Shown: positions 50,404 to 61,150 of the stretch, piece after piece
Layout: the number at the start of each line of letters is the position of its first letter
Position numbering within the stretch: the first letter of the stretch is position 1
DNA from: Branchiostoma floridae
Lineage: Eukaryota; Chordata; Leptocardii; Amphioxiformes; Branchiostomatidae
Assembly (NCBI RefSeq): GCF_000003815.2
Contig: NC_049980.1
Location: forward strand, 24,004,629-24,068,628
Direction of reading: 5' to 3'
DNA length: 64,000 nucleotides
Notes under the pieces: model-generated
Databases searched by the model: none
The model's input: the letters and a program-made list of their open reading frames with translations, nothing else
What the model was told of the DNA's origin: nothing
Position numbers and translations under genes: made by a program

Positions 50404-52783
50404 GTGATTAATGTGTTCTATTTAAAGTTCACCCTGTCAGGTACTTCACACTAATTTCAACTGGAATGCGGAGCCCGCTCCAACATTGAGGTTTTACGAA
50501 CCATAAATACCAAGGTATCCATGACGGCGGTTCACCAATCTCTGTCAGTGCGGCGGCTGTGTTTTGACTGTGCTCCCCTGTGTGCGTACCTTGTGACGCA
50601 CCTGTGTGCTGGGTGTGCTAGCTCGGGTAACAGCCTGTGTCTTCAAGAGTATGATACAGTACGGAAAAAATACCCATCGTCTGTTACTGTTTAATAGCTA
50701 TCTAATCCTGGGAGTAGAGGGAGTGGCATCGTTTATATTCACAGCAATATCTATCTGCAAAAACATTGGCCAAGTCTCAGGCGCTATGCTGACAGTTCGA
50801 CTTGCAGTTACTGTACTTCATGCATTCTTTCCACACCCTCGCCATCTCAAAACCATCATATCTTGGGTCTATCAGGTTTTCTCATCTCCTGCGTGCTTGC
50901 CCCGGTATGCAGGATTCACATTAGATGTTCCTTGAAGACCACCCTTGTGTGCAGCTGTCTCCTTCACTAAACACCAGGTCAGCACCGTGCGAGAGGGGAC
51001 AGCTGAGACCCTATTAAATGCAGGTCGAACTGGCTACTTCAGGCTGCCAACCCCAGAATTTGATTTTGAAGGACAGGGCAGCCTGTAACAGTGTGAAATG
51101 ATGAACTGATCTTATAACACTCCATCGATGTTGCTGAGATTGCAGATTTTGCTGTAGATAATAAAGACGCCACCCTCTCTACACTCTGCATTGTATCGTC
51201 AACAGTAACAGACGATAAACCGAATTTGTTCTTCGTATCAAAAAAGTACACCCGTCTCAGACTGACCCACGGTAAAAGCCGCTATTAACACTCTGTTTCC
51301 CGTATGTTGTGGCTGAAAACGCCACCCACCGAGGCCGTGCACCCGTACTGTGTTGTGTCTCGGCTGTGTCATGCATTCCTGCTATACTCGCATGTCCGAC
51401 GTTGTCAACGGGGTAATTTCAAGGCAAGTTACTTTGATTCTACAAGATAAGCAAGAGCCCCTTCTGAAGGAAAAATGCCATATTGAACTGTTGACACCCA
51501 TTTCTTGTAACTATATATATAACGTTATGCATGGTGTTGTTGTTACCGCACTTTTCACTGGTCTTAAATTTAAAAAGGGGCGGATCATTGTTGGTGGGCG
51601 TGGACGGGTTTCTACTTTCTGAAATGTTGCCGAGTCAGCAGGATGCAAGCACACTTCTTGCTTCCAGAGTTCCTCGAGCGAGAGCCTCGAGACACAAAAA
51701 GGCAGATGCGCACAACAGATATGGAGACAGAGCACAGGTACTACATTGAGTTATTGACCAGAAGGTCAAGGGAGGTCAACAAGACAAACAGACGGAAGGC
51801 AAGGTCACGGCTGTCCGAATATCATTCACTTTTATCGACATCAAAACTTCCGACTCCACTTAATGCTGTTAGCATCAAAAGGACCCGTCTAAACCTGCGA
51901 CAGTCGAAAGGGTAGCTAAACTTCTTAATTTCACGCCCAGTTTGTCGGGGTGGATACAGTAGCTGCCCGGCCGGTCTTGCAGGGGCTCGGGTTACCGGAC
52001 ATGGACTGACAGGTAACAGAACGGGTCCTTGCCTACCGTCCCTCAAACATCGGACACAGACAGGCCGCGTCAGACAGGAAGTTCCTCTGGTCTTAAAGAT
52101 GTTGGGCGTCCAAACCAGATGTCTTCTACTTCAAAACTTTGGAAAGTTAGCCTGAAACTCTACTCTACTCTAAACTGTTATTAATCGATAAACGGTACAA
52201 TCTTATCATTACTTATATGTCGGTAACAAATCGGTACCTTAAGCATGTATGATATGCCCCTTTTTTCACGATTTTTTTTTTACATTACGATTTGACCTCG
52301 AAAACAGTGAGTAGGAGGGATCCCTGCAATGGTTTCCTTGTGATATCTCAAGACGCCGGGGTTGTTTGTGTTTCCGCTCTGCACGGTCACCGGCTGACCT
52401 CTTAGGGGCAGATCAGATGGTTTACATGGGAGCTTGGTAAGAAACGATCAAAGGTCTTGAGGAAAGTTCAAGCAATAGAATTGCTAGGAGTTTTTCTGTG
52501 GAAATGAAATGGAGTTGCACCTATGAAACTGGCTAAAACTTATCTTGGATGCAACAGGTTGAAACGGCGGTGCAGTGGTCCATACCACCCCCTCTAGGGA
52601 CCATTAATAGTTTCCCCTCGACAGCATGTTAGCGCTAACCAGGTAACAGGTCCCCCCGCGGGCTAGCCCACCGCCCGGGGTGAGGGGTGGTTATCAGGCC
52701 CGGGTTCTGGGTCAAGACGGCGGCGTCTCCGGTGTCAAAGTAGCTATAATCCCCGGGGCAAACAATGACACAGTCCAGCTTCT

Positions 52784-52965
52784 NNNNNNNNNNNNNNNNN
52801 NNNNNNNNNNNNNNNNNNNNNNNNNNNNNNNNNNNNNNNNNNNNNNNNNNNNNNNNNNNNNNNNNNNNNNNNNNNNNNNNNNNNNNNNNNNNNNNNNNNN
52901 NNNNNNNNNNNNNNNNNNNNNNNNNNNNNNNNNNNNNNNNNNNNNNNNNNNNNNNNNNNNNNNNN
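52784..52965. other. Assembly gap (182 N)
   Basis: A run of N in intergenic DNA. Open frames spanning it are meaningless. Confidence 0.95.
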
Positions 52966-54481
52966 AAATGCCAAAGTATCGAATTGAGATACGCTCCAAA
53001 CCGAAGTTTTTGATAGGGGTCCTGGCTTGTGGAGTGGTGATTAGTAATATTTGAAAACAAGTTGTACCATGCGAAGAAATGTTTCAAATTTCCAAAGCAG
53101 AATGTCTCATCATATGGGGGATCCCTATAACCTCCTTCAAGCCCTTGATCTTATCTTTCGTCAAAGTGGCTCGTCGCCAATGTATGAAGACGTTTTGAAT
53201 CTCCCCTTGGCCCGGGCCCCAGGACTATATCTGTAACTGGTGCATGACTCTCGTGATCAATAGATTCTGTCCGGAGCCTCCCAACTTTAGTTTAAAGGCC
53301 CTGTAAAAGTTTGTGTACAACAGACTTCGTTACCAAGGAAGTCTGTGTAGTTGCCGCGGGGCGCAGTATGCCGGAATGAGAAATATTTAGATTATAATAC
53401 TTAAAGAAAACTGGTAAGAGGGAGAAGAGGGGGAAGAGAGGTGTCAGCCGTCAGTAGATGGGAGTTGACATGTGCAGACAGAGGCGCTGAGAGAGAGCTG
53501 ACCCTTCCCGCAGGAGAAAACGAACTTAACGTGAACTCCACATGACCTTTACAGTTACACTGAATACTGTACTCACATTCTGCCTACCGGTGGACTACGA
53601 TCGTAGTATTAACAAAATGTTAAATTGCTGTCGTTTGGGAGTTTTGAGCAGTGAGGAACCTCGAGGTATTTTTTACTCAATTCCTTTGATCGGATTTCTT
53701 CACCTGTTGTGTTGGCTGTATTTAACGTGTATGATGCACATGCCAGGGTGCAAATAGGTTGAACCAAGAGAGTCTATAGGATAAATTAATTCACGAACGT
53801 GCATTGCATATTTGACAGTAACAAATAAACGACTGATAGATATGATGGCTTTTCCTGCTGTTTTGCGTTCTTGTGGACCACACATAAAATGCATTCCACA
53901 CATGATATACGGCGAGGTCACCGCGAACGGTCTCCTGAACTACACATGTACCTAGTTAGATCATCATTCCTTCTTCTAGGGTTTTCTGTTGAGAGGGTCA
54001 AGGACTTGATGACGGCCATGCCTCAAACACTGATTCAGCGAATACTAGAATAGTTTTGCACAAGGGGGTCATTTTTAACTTAATATAGTCCTGATAACTT
54101 GTATCTTCGATGGTCAATAGACCCCTTTTTCTGCACGGACGTGGCAAGTCGGGAGAGAACGAAAAAGAAACGGACAGAGAGATGAAATTAGAAGAGGAAA
54201 CAACAGATGATGATGTGGCATCGTACTGCTGCAATCCAAATAAATAAAGAAAGAATGATATCAAAGATCAAACAACTTGAGATGAACAGAAGCTTAAGGT
54301 TCGGGTGATGGGGATGATGGGGGTAACAGTGCCTCAGATCTATAATACAATGGTTGATCCCGACACTCCCTCCGTGATTGTTGTAAATCGGACCTTCGTC
54401 AGTGATAGCGAAACGGTATCACCAGGTCGCACCTTTATGGGTCAGAGGTCACGGGAGCAGGTCAGGCAGATGGAGTGGGTG

Positions 54482-54495
54482 GTCGTCATAGCAAC
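54482..54495 (+). promoter_or_regulatory. RFX X-box motif in intergenic DNA
   Basis: GTCGTCATAGCAAC fits RYYNYYATRRNRAC at all 14 positions. No gene was recognised close by, so it may be chance or mark an unseen promoter. Confidence 0.3.
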
Positions 54496-55069
54496 AGCTG
54501 AGGCATGTTCCTCTCGGGATGCTGCAAACAGGAGAAGATCTATTAAAGGGCAGGTACTGCAGTTTCTCTGTCAGATAAGAAATACACTTCATGTTTTCAA
54601 GATGACATCCCAGATGATACCACCACAACAACTCCGCAAAAGTGGTATGAAGTTTTGACACTGCTAGGCTTTATATCCGGGTTCTACCTGAAATATATTT
54701 AACGTTATGTACATTATAGCCTAAGCCAGCGAAAATGATGCTCAGAGAGTATGTCATGTTCGGTAGTAGCTGTATTTTTCTTGATGTACCGACTGGTAAG
54801 GAGTTTACTATCAATCAAATCCAAGCGGCACACACTTTCATCGTCATCATCTCCACCTCGCCGGCCGTGATAAAGTGGACCGGTAACGGCACACGGCGGA
54901 CAGGGAACACTCGGGACGACTCCCTGTCGCCGACCTCGCCGATAATGGCGGTGGGAAATAGGTAATTGCCGTCCCCGGTCCTTTTAGGTCCCCGCAAGAA
55001 AGGCTGGCCTACTTCCAGACGAATAGGTCAGACGGGGGGCTTGGCCTCTGACCCTTTACGTCACCCGAA

Positions 55070-55139
55070 GTTCCCAGGGTCATGTGAGGGGGTGGGCACC
55101 CCTTGCCCTGGTTCCCAGAGGTCGTGTGAGGGGGTGGGG
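55070..55139 (+). repeat. Two-copy 41-bp direct repeat
   Basis: GTTCCCAGGGTCATGTGAGG (continuing GGGTGGG) at 55070-55097 recurs from 55111 with two small differences. Confidence 0.8.
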
Positions 55140-58100
55140 CAATCAGGACCCTGTTGTTGTGGTGTAGCTGAGGTAGTTTGCTCGGACCTCTATTTTCTTA
55201 TATTGTTGACAATTTGACAAATCGATGTTGTGTTTTTTTCTTCTTCTTGGAAACGGTCTTCGATCAATGAATCAATTTATCACAGAATTTTAGGTTTCAC
55301 AGAACAGAACAGAAGAATCAGTACGTAATGCCGATGGTGTTGAGGAATGGGAAATATTATCCTCGTGTTTTCTATCCTCTACAAACGCATGTTACCTCTT
55401 ACAAGTCAAAGAAAATAATTATCGATCTTCCTTTTTGTGTCTTGTGTTTCTATATGGACCAGCCTATCACTTGTCAACCCTGTCAATTAGTGATAAATAC
55501 TTTGTGAAGGCCTCCAGTTGATAATTGTAAGCCGAAGACAGTAACTGACTGACTGCTACTAGTGAAAATAAAGTTAGAGCTGGGAGATTGAAGGCTCTCT
55601 CTCCGGCAGCAGCTAGGTGTCTGCAATCATGTGTAACTCGCCAGGGGGCCAATCACTACCGTAAGTAAAGCCGACTCGGGGATACATTTACGTTCTTCAA
55701 ATCAATACCTCAAATTTTCCTTGCCACACGACACAACCTGGTCTGAACAGCCCTGACATTTATGTATTTAGTGCGGCAGCTACCAGTACATTCTGCAGGA
55801 CCTGAGCCGCATCTCGACTTACGGTGACGTCTATGACGACGTTGGTCGCGACCGGTGTCTCATGTGGTTGGGCGTTGGGCAAATACAGGCGATTGGCGAG
55901 TGGGGAAGGGGTGTTTGGGAAGGGCATCTCCATCTCTTATTTCTCTTGTTGCGACTGTTTGCAGCAGTGAATTGCAGGAGGTTTTAAACTTCGTTGGTTC
56001 TCGTCGTTGAATGTTTGACAGAGCCCGGACTGTTCCCCTCAGTTCCGCGTCGATGGCGACAGTGCAGGGAATGTCTGTTTCCCCGACCGTTTGTACTGTA
56101 AGTTACATCAAGTGAGTTCTGTTTCTGCACTGCCTCCATCGGCAGGAGGAGTGTTGGTGAAGTGTGCGGTACACTCAACAACTCACACCACAGCCCAGGT
56201 AGCACTCCAGGCACGTCGGCTGGCGGCGTGGGGCGACAGCTTGCAGGGCGCTAGCCCGCTGGGCATGCTCCAATTTTAGGACCACTCCCAATGGTCAGTT
56301 TGTACCACCTGCAAGTCCAGGGGCAAACCATTGCCTTCTTTTATTATGATACAACCAAATCGACTGCGTTTTCTACAGCACAGAAACTCAAGAAAGATAC
56401 AGCTCTTCAAAGCTACATCTACCTGTCTCAATTGGTCAATCGTCGACAACCAGTGGTTATCTTTCACGTCGATAGGCTACTATTATCTCTATATACAACG
56501 GTTGAGAAAATGGGCGGAATTCTTTTTTAAACCTTGCTGGCTTCTACTGGGGGCGATGGGCGAGATCTAGACAAAATAGGCAGGGAGACGCGAGGCGGCA
56601 GTCTTCTTCAGTGAGGCGTCGACAGACAACAGACTTGAGAAAGACCAGAGAGGGCTAGCCGACATCTCCGTTCCACCTGACTGGCTTTTTTTAGGACGTC
56701 ACCCAACGCTCAATTTCTCAACTCTATCCTTCAATCAACTCGTCTCTTCTATTCAGTAGCAGACTGAAGGCGCGACTTGTGTGCTATTACCACACGCACA
56801 CACACACGGTATCTTCCACCAATCTAGGTCACTGGAGAACATAAAAATCTTTTCGCGGCAATCCCTGCGGCTCGTTTGTTTTTGTAAGTTCTGAACGAGC
56901 CGCGTTGTTGAATCCGTCTAGCCGCTGACCTTCCATAAGGTCGTTTAGTGAATTACCGGTACTTTAGAGATCTCGTTAGTGATTCATGGCTTGAAACACG
57001 TAGCCAGTGTTTACGTTACGGGTCGGGATTCAGGCGTATTAACCCCTAACTATGACGATAAGTCCGCGGCATCGGACTTCGGCTTTAGTTATGTACCCTG
57101 CCTCTCACCTTTGAACTGAAATGCTGTGTTGCTGTGACCCGAGTTTCAGCAACTTAGATCATCTCCGCATGGCACTTGCATACTGCTCAATTGAAAGTTG
57201 CAAAGTTTCTGATATAACTTTGGGGGAGTTTGGGAAATCGAAGTACCGATCAATATTGTAAACAGAGAAATAACTTGAGATGGCCTCGGCTAAAAATACC
57301 GGTCTGTCGGGCGGTCGCTGGGCGGAGCAACTGTGGAAGTTCCCCGGTAGAGATTGAGGGGCAGATTGCGGGAGGGTGATAACATTGATACGCACCGGAC
57401 CGAGGGGTCCGCGCGATTGTCATGCACGGACAACTCGTGACAAACAACCGGCAATGTTTAAACTGGATCTGGTCTTATTTGACTGCGAGTTTCTTCCCAC
57501 AGTCCGAGTTCTTTTGCTACCTAGCTTGCTCCCCACCATCTCGCCCATGGTTTGAAATGGACAATCCCTCATTCCCTGGCTTCCTATTCATAACGGTCAT
57601 TTTTGAACACCTACACTTCTAGCTAAGTTCTATCCCCAAAGCATTCACGGAAACACAGCCTTTGAATTCGTATTCATGTCGTGATAAGAGTAAGTAGAAA
57701 ATCTCCAGATACAAAAGAACTTATATCAAGTTACGTACAAAAGCAGCAAAACATCATATATTAGCAAAATACTCGTGATCTGGTATCAAAACTTTGCATA
57801 TACAACAAACATTCATGGAAGAAATGTAGGCGACAGGTCAACAAAGACGCCCGTAATAGGCTGGAAATGCTACAATATTGCCCGATACAGAGGGTAACAT
57901 TTTCAATCTACCCACACTACCGGTAAATATTACACTACCATCCAATCACTAACAGGCTGATATTTAGTGATACAGCCTTCACTAGACCTGACCAGTCAGG
58001 CACACACAACTTTATATACAGGGTTAGTTTTTACTCTCCAATTTACAAAATATTTTCAAGTTAGACCTACTCTTGACTGACACCTGCCAATCAAATATAA

Positions 58101-58813
58101 CGTCATGGCTCAAATTTACAAAAGGTAGACTTCTGAAGGCAAGTCCTTGTTAGTAGGATGTAGATATATAAAATTCTGGTTTTGTTCCAAGATGCACAAC
58201 ATTTGCAGGGTCTGCTAAACATATACAGGGATTCTACATCACTTTCTATGCAAAATGTACAAAATCTGTCTGGCTCATCCTGGTTCCGTATTAGAAACAT
58301 GTACAAAATTTATCAAAACAGTAGAAAAATTGCCTGGAATGTACATAAGTTCGGTAGGTAGGCAGAGTTCAGACACAATCTCAGAAGGGAATGGTGCTGG
58401 AAAGTTCAGGCACTGTGCACTGTATTTCAGGACAGCTAAATTCGGAGTCTGTACGGAATGATCAGGCACGATGTAAGTCGCTCAGGGGACAGTCCGTCTG
58501 GCTGTGTGTACACATCCGGTTTTGCCGCGAGTGTGAGGATCGAACCCAGGATCGCTGTAACTTTCTACACTGGATGATTTCATATGAGTAGTCCGTGTGT
58601 GGTGGCGACCAATGACTCGAATCCCACGACCCAGGCAATCAACTTGTCGGTCGATTGCTGGGTCGAGTCCTTCGTGCGTCCCCTAATAAATAGTGGAATT
58701 AGATTTGAAATAAATCTCAAAGAAGTCCGACTCTTGTGAGCTCGCAAAGAGGGCTGCATGAAGTGTTCGTCTGCCCTTGCGGCTGGAGAGGGGCTTGTTG
58801 GAGTGGGGATGAA

Positions 58814-59428
58814 TCACAGTAGGGACGCCAGGCTGGCCTCCAGCCAGTCGCCCTGGATGAGTTCGGACACCTCAGGTGTGGAGTAGTCCTGGAAATCGAA
58901 ATGAGACGCTACGGTGTTCAGGTCTAAAAACGGACTGCTGCCGGGAATGTCAAGGTCCATAAAGTCCATGTTCATGTCCATGTCCATACAGGTTTGGAGG
59001 AGACCCGCGTCCGTCTCGGACTGCACTTCGGGTTGGGTCTCGACTGGTGCCGCCGGCTTGGCCTGGACGGCCCGCTGGATCGGCTCGAAGTCGTCGTAGA
59101 ACGACACGGGCTCGGCGCGGTCCGGTGTACGCGCCGTGGGGGATGACGGCACCTTGGCGGGCGGCGTGTGCTGGGAAGGCGGCAGCTCCACCGCCTTGCT
59201 CGCCGCGATGCTCTCCCTGAAGCGGCGGTCGATCGTCAACTTCAGCTTCGGCACTTTGAGCGCCTTCTCCCGGTGAGTGGTCTGCGCCGCCCCGCTGTGT
59301 CTCACCTGCTCCCTGGCACCGCCGCCGCTCGACTTGCTCCCGCTGGACTTCTTGGATTTCGACTTGGACTTCTTCTTATCCTTCCCATTCTTTGATCCGC
59401 TGCAAGGTTTCTCATCCGCCTTCTTCAC
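58814..59428 (-). CDS. SoxC: SoxC exon 2: linker and C-terminal activation domain
   Basis: Begins GTG AAG AAG (VKKADEKPC) straight after the acceptor, continuing RPRKK in phase 0. It has a Lys/Ser-rich run ([19 protein letters not shown]), a Pro/Thr-rich middle, an [16 protein letters not shown] acidic stretch, and the SoxC C-terminal domain. Confidence 0.93.
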   Translation of the reverse strand: MKKADEKPCSGSKNGKDKKKSKSKSKKSSGSKSSGGGAREQVRHSGAAQTTHREKALKVPKLKLTIDRRFRESIAASKAVELPPSQHTPPAKVPSSPTARTPDRAEPVSFYDDFEPIQRAVQAKPAAPVETQPEVQSETDAGLLQTCMDMDMNMDFMDLDIPGSSPFLDLNTVASHFDFQDYSTPEVSELIQGDWLEASLASLL

Positions 59429-60859
59429 CTATGAGCCAACACAAGAAAACGCGAAAATCGTCAAATAACAGCAAAACACACAATAACTCCTTGTAAAACT
59501 AGGTGTAAACCTGACCTGTGCTCTGGGAAAAGGCATGCGATGGCCAAAAAAGGCGAGCAGTGTTTACGTTTAGGCCTGTGTTTTATCGCCCTACAAGCAG
59601 TAACAGTTGCGGGGACAACATTACACTTGCATGCAACACGACCCGACGGCCCGACGCTCCTGCCCAGCCGCCGGGGTCAACCACGAGACACAGGGGGGAT
59701 CCCGCCGTGCGAGCCTCGGAATTTTTTTACGAAGCAACGAAGAGAATGCCAGACACAGAAGATTGACAGTAAAATTCGACGTGAATTGGGCTATGAACGG
59801 ACTTGTTTGCAAAGCAGATTGAAGTAGGCAAGCCGGTAGGACCCAGGTCCAATGTAAACATGCACAGTCCGAGACTTGGCTGTAATGAATTCAGCGCTAG
59901 AAATTCGGTGTGAAAATTGGGGGTGTTTCGAGAACATTTCGCCGATCGGATTGGGTCGGAAACTTTAAACTCAGGAGGGGATCTCTGAAGTTTGTCTTTC
60001 ACGCGAAAAGTTGCGGGGAACGAAAGTTGATGTTAGAATCAATTCCTGTTTTCACTAGAAAAGCCCTTCCAAAAACGCGTGGGCGAGAGATCATTCAAAT
60101 ATCCTACACACGAGGCGGCGTGTTTCTGTTATGAACCATACACTTGAGCCACGCACATAAAAATACTTGGAACGAACAGTTGGCTCGATCAAGCCACACT
60201 GGCATCGCTCCACTATGCACATGTAAATAAAAACAAGAGGATGGCAGATGGCAACACTTCGTGTGAAATCTAATTTAGAAGAGTAATCAATGAATGATTC
60301 TCACCTTTTTCCTGGGTCTGTACTTGTAGTCCGGGTAGGTCTCCATGTGCACGACTTTCAGTCTCTCGGCCTCTCGGATGAAGGGAACTCTCTCCTCGGC
60401 ACTGAGCAGCTTCCATCGCCGACCCAGCCGCTTGGAGATCTCTGCGTTGTGCATGTCAGGTGCCTGCTCGGAGATCTTTCTGCGCTCGATCTGAGACCAG
60501 ACCATAAACGCGTTCATCGGGCGCTTGATGTGGCCGTCCCGGCAAGACTTCTTGCTCTTGGCGGAGACCGCTCCGTTGGACCCGGCTGAAGGCGACTTCA
60601 CCAGCGCTCCGCTGTCGTTCGACGCGGACGTTCCGTCGGATGACGTCGTGACGTTAGAGTTAGCACTTACGTTGGAGTCCACGCTGGATGACGAAGTGTC
60701 TGAGTCGTAGTCCGAGTCGCTGGCGCTCTCCATGTTTGTTATGGTTGGCTTGCCGCCAGCAGGCCCTGACCCGGCCGGCGCCGCGTGCTCCCAGCCCGGC
60801 AGGACCCTCACCCCCGTACCGGTGCTCCCCGTACTCCCGTTCCCGTTCTGTGGTACCAT
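58814..60859 (-). CDS. SoxC: SoxC transcription factor (Sox4/11/12 family), two exons
   Basis: Exon 1 60305-60859 (185 codons) and exon 2 58814-59428 (204 codons plus TGA) give 389 residues. The HMG box, residues 110-185, starts [20 protein letters not shown] and contains [19 protein letters not shown] and [11 protein letters not shown], matching group C Sox proteins. It bends DNA at AACAAT-type sites. The N-terminus is Ser/Asp-rich; exon 2 has a Lys/Ser-rich stretch, and the C-terminus [20 protein letters not shown] followed by EASLASLL is the conserved SoxC transactivation domain. The ATG has a good Kozak context (GCCATGG). The intron is phase 0, directly after RPRKK. Vertebrate SoxC genes are intronless, so this structure is notable. 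Family role: neural and progenitor differentiation. Confidence 0.95.
59429..60304 (-). other. SoxC intron (876 bp)
   Basis: Donor GTGAGAATC and acceptor GGCTCATAG. The acceptor pyrimidine tract is weak. No other exon or element was seen; short open frames are not supported. Confidence 0.85.
60305..60859 (-). CDS. SoxC: SoxC exon 1: N-terminus and HMG box
   Basis: From ATG at 60857-60859 to AAAAAG before donor GTGAGA. An internal Met ([12 protein letters not shown], residue 43) is a possible alternative start. GC-rich compared with the surroundings. Confidence 0.95.
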
Positions 60860-61150
60860 GGCTTACGTCCCTTCCTTGTGTGGTTCTTTCGGTCTGGCCC
60901 GCCCGTGTGTCCGAGGGTTGGTTCACACGCTGCACAAGCTCGTACCGTCAGCTTGGAAGACTGTCTGATTTCTGGCTGTCCACACCGAGAGCATGGCCTT
61001 CTTATCAACGCCGAAGACGTCACCGGCAAATCCCTTGCTAACCAATCAGATCACACGATTTCTGCGATTCGATAGAGTGACAGCCAATCCTGCAGTGGTA
61101 ATTTGAACGCCCACCCCGCCTTCTCCACCTCTCATTGGTCCAACAATGTA
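60860..61150 (-). promoter_or_regulatory. SoxC promoter region with three CCAAT boxes
   Basis: GC-rich DNA directly upstream of the SoxC ATG. CCAAT occurs at 61042-61046 and 61084-61088 on the plus strand, and as ATTGG at 61134-61138. No TATA box is evident, which suits a CpG-type developmental promoter. The start site cannot be placed. Confidence 0.5.

Larger units (their letters stand above)
42301..58813. other. Gene-poor interval next to SoxC
   Basis: About 16.5 kb with no convincing multi-exon gene on either strand. It contains a truncated LINE tail (43.6-44.1 kb), a TTGG minisatellite, two strong hairpins, a poly-C run, a pyrimidine tract, a perfect X-box at 54482 and one assembly gap. 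Homeodomain-like TAATTA and Sox-like AACAAT motifs cluster near 46.7 kb. The downstream part (from about 57.6 kb) probably includes the SoxC 3' UTR, but no clear AATAAA was found. Confidence 0.5.

Noticed and set aside
50078-50454. Three overlapping Ser/Leu/Pro-rich frames
   Set aside because: They follow from the CT-rich tract. All three frames are open for compositional reasons.
52680-53087. Open frames spanning the N run
   Set aside because: Their length is mostly unknown bases, so they carry no evidence of coding.
53461-55000. Small frames around 53.5-55 kb as a gene
   Set aside because: No frame continuity across splice sites and no recognisable domain, despite the perfect X-box at 54482.
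60290-61041. Plus-strand frames overlapping SoxC exon 1 and promoter
   Set aside because: Antisense shadows of the GC-rich HMG-box exon.
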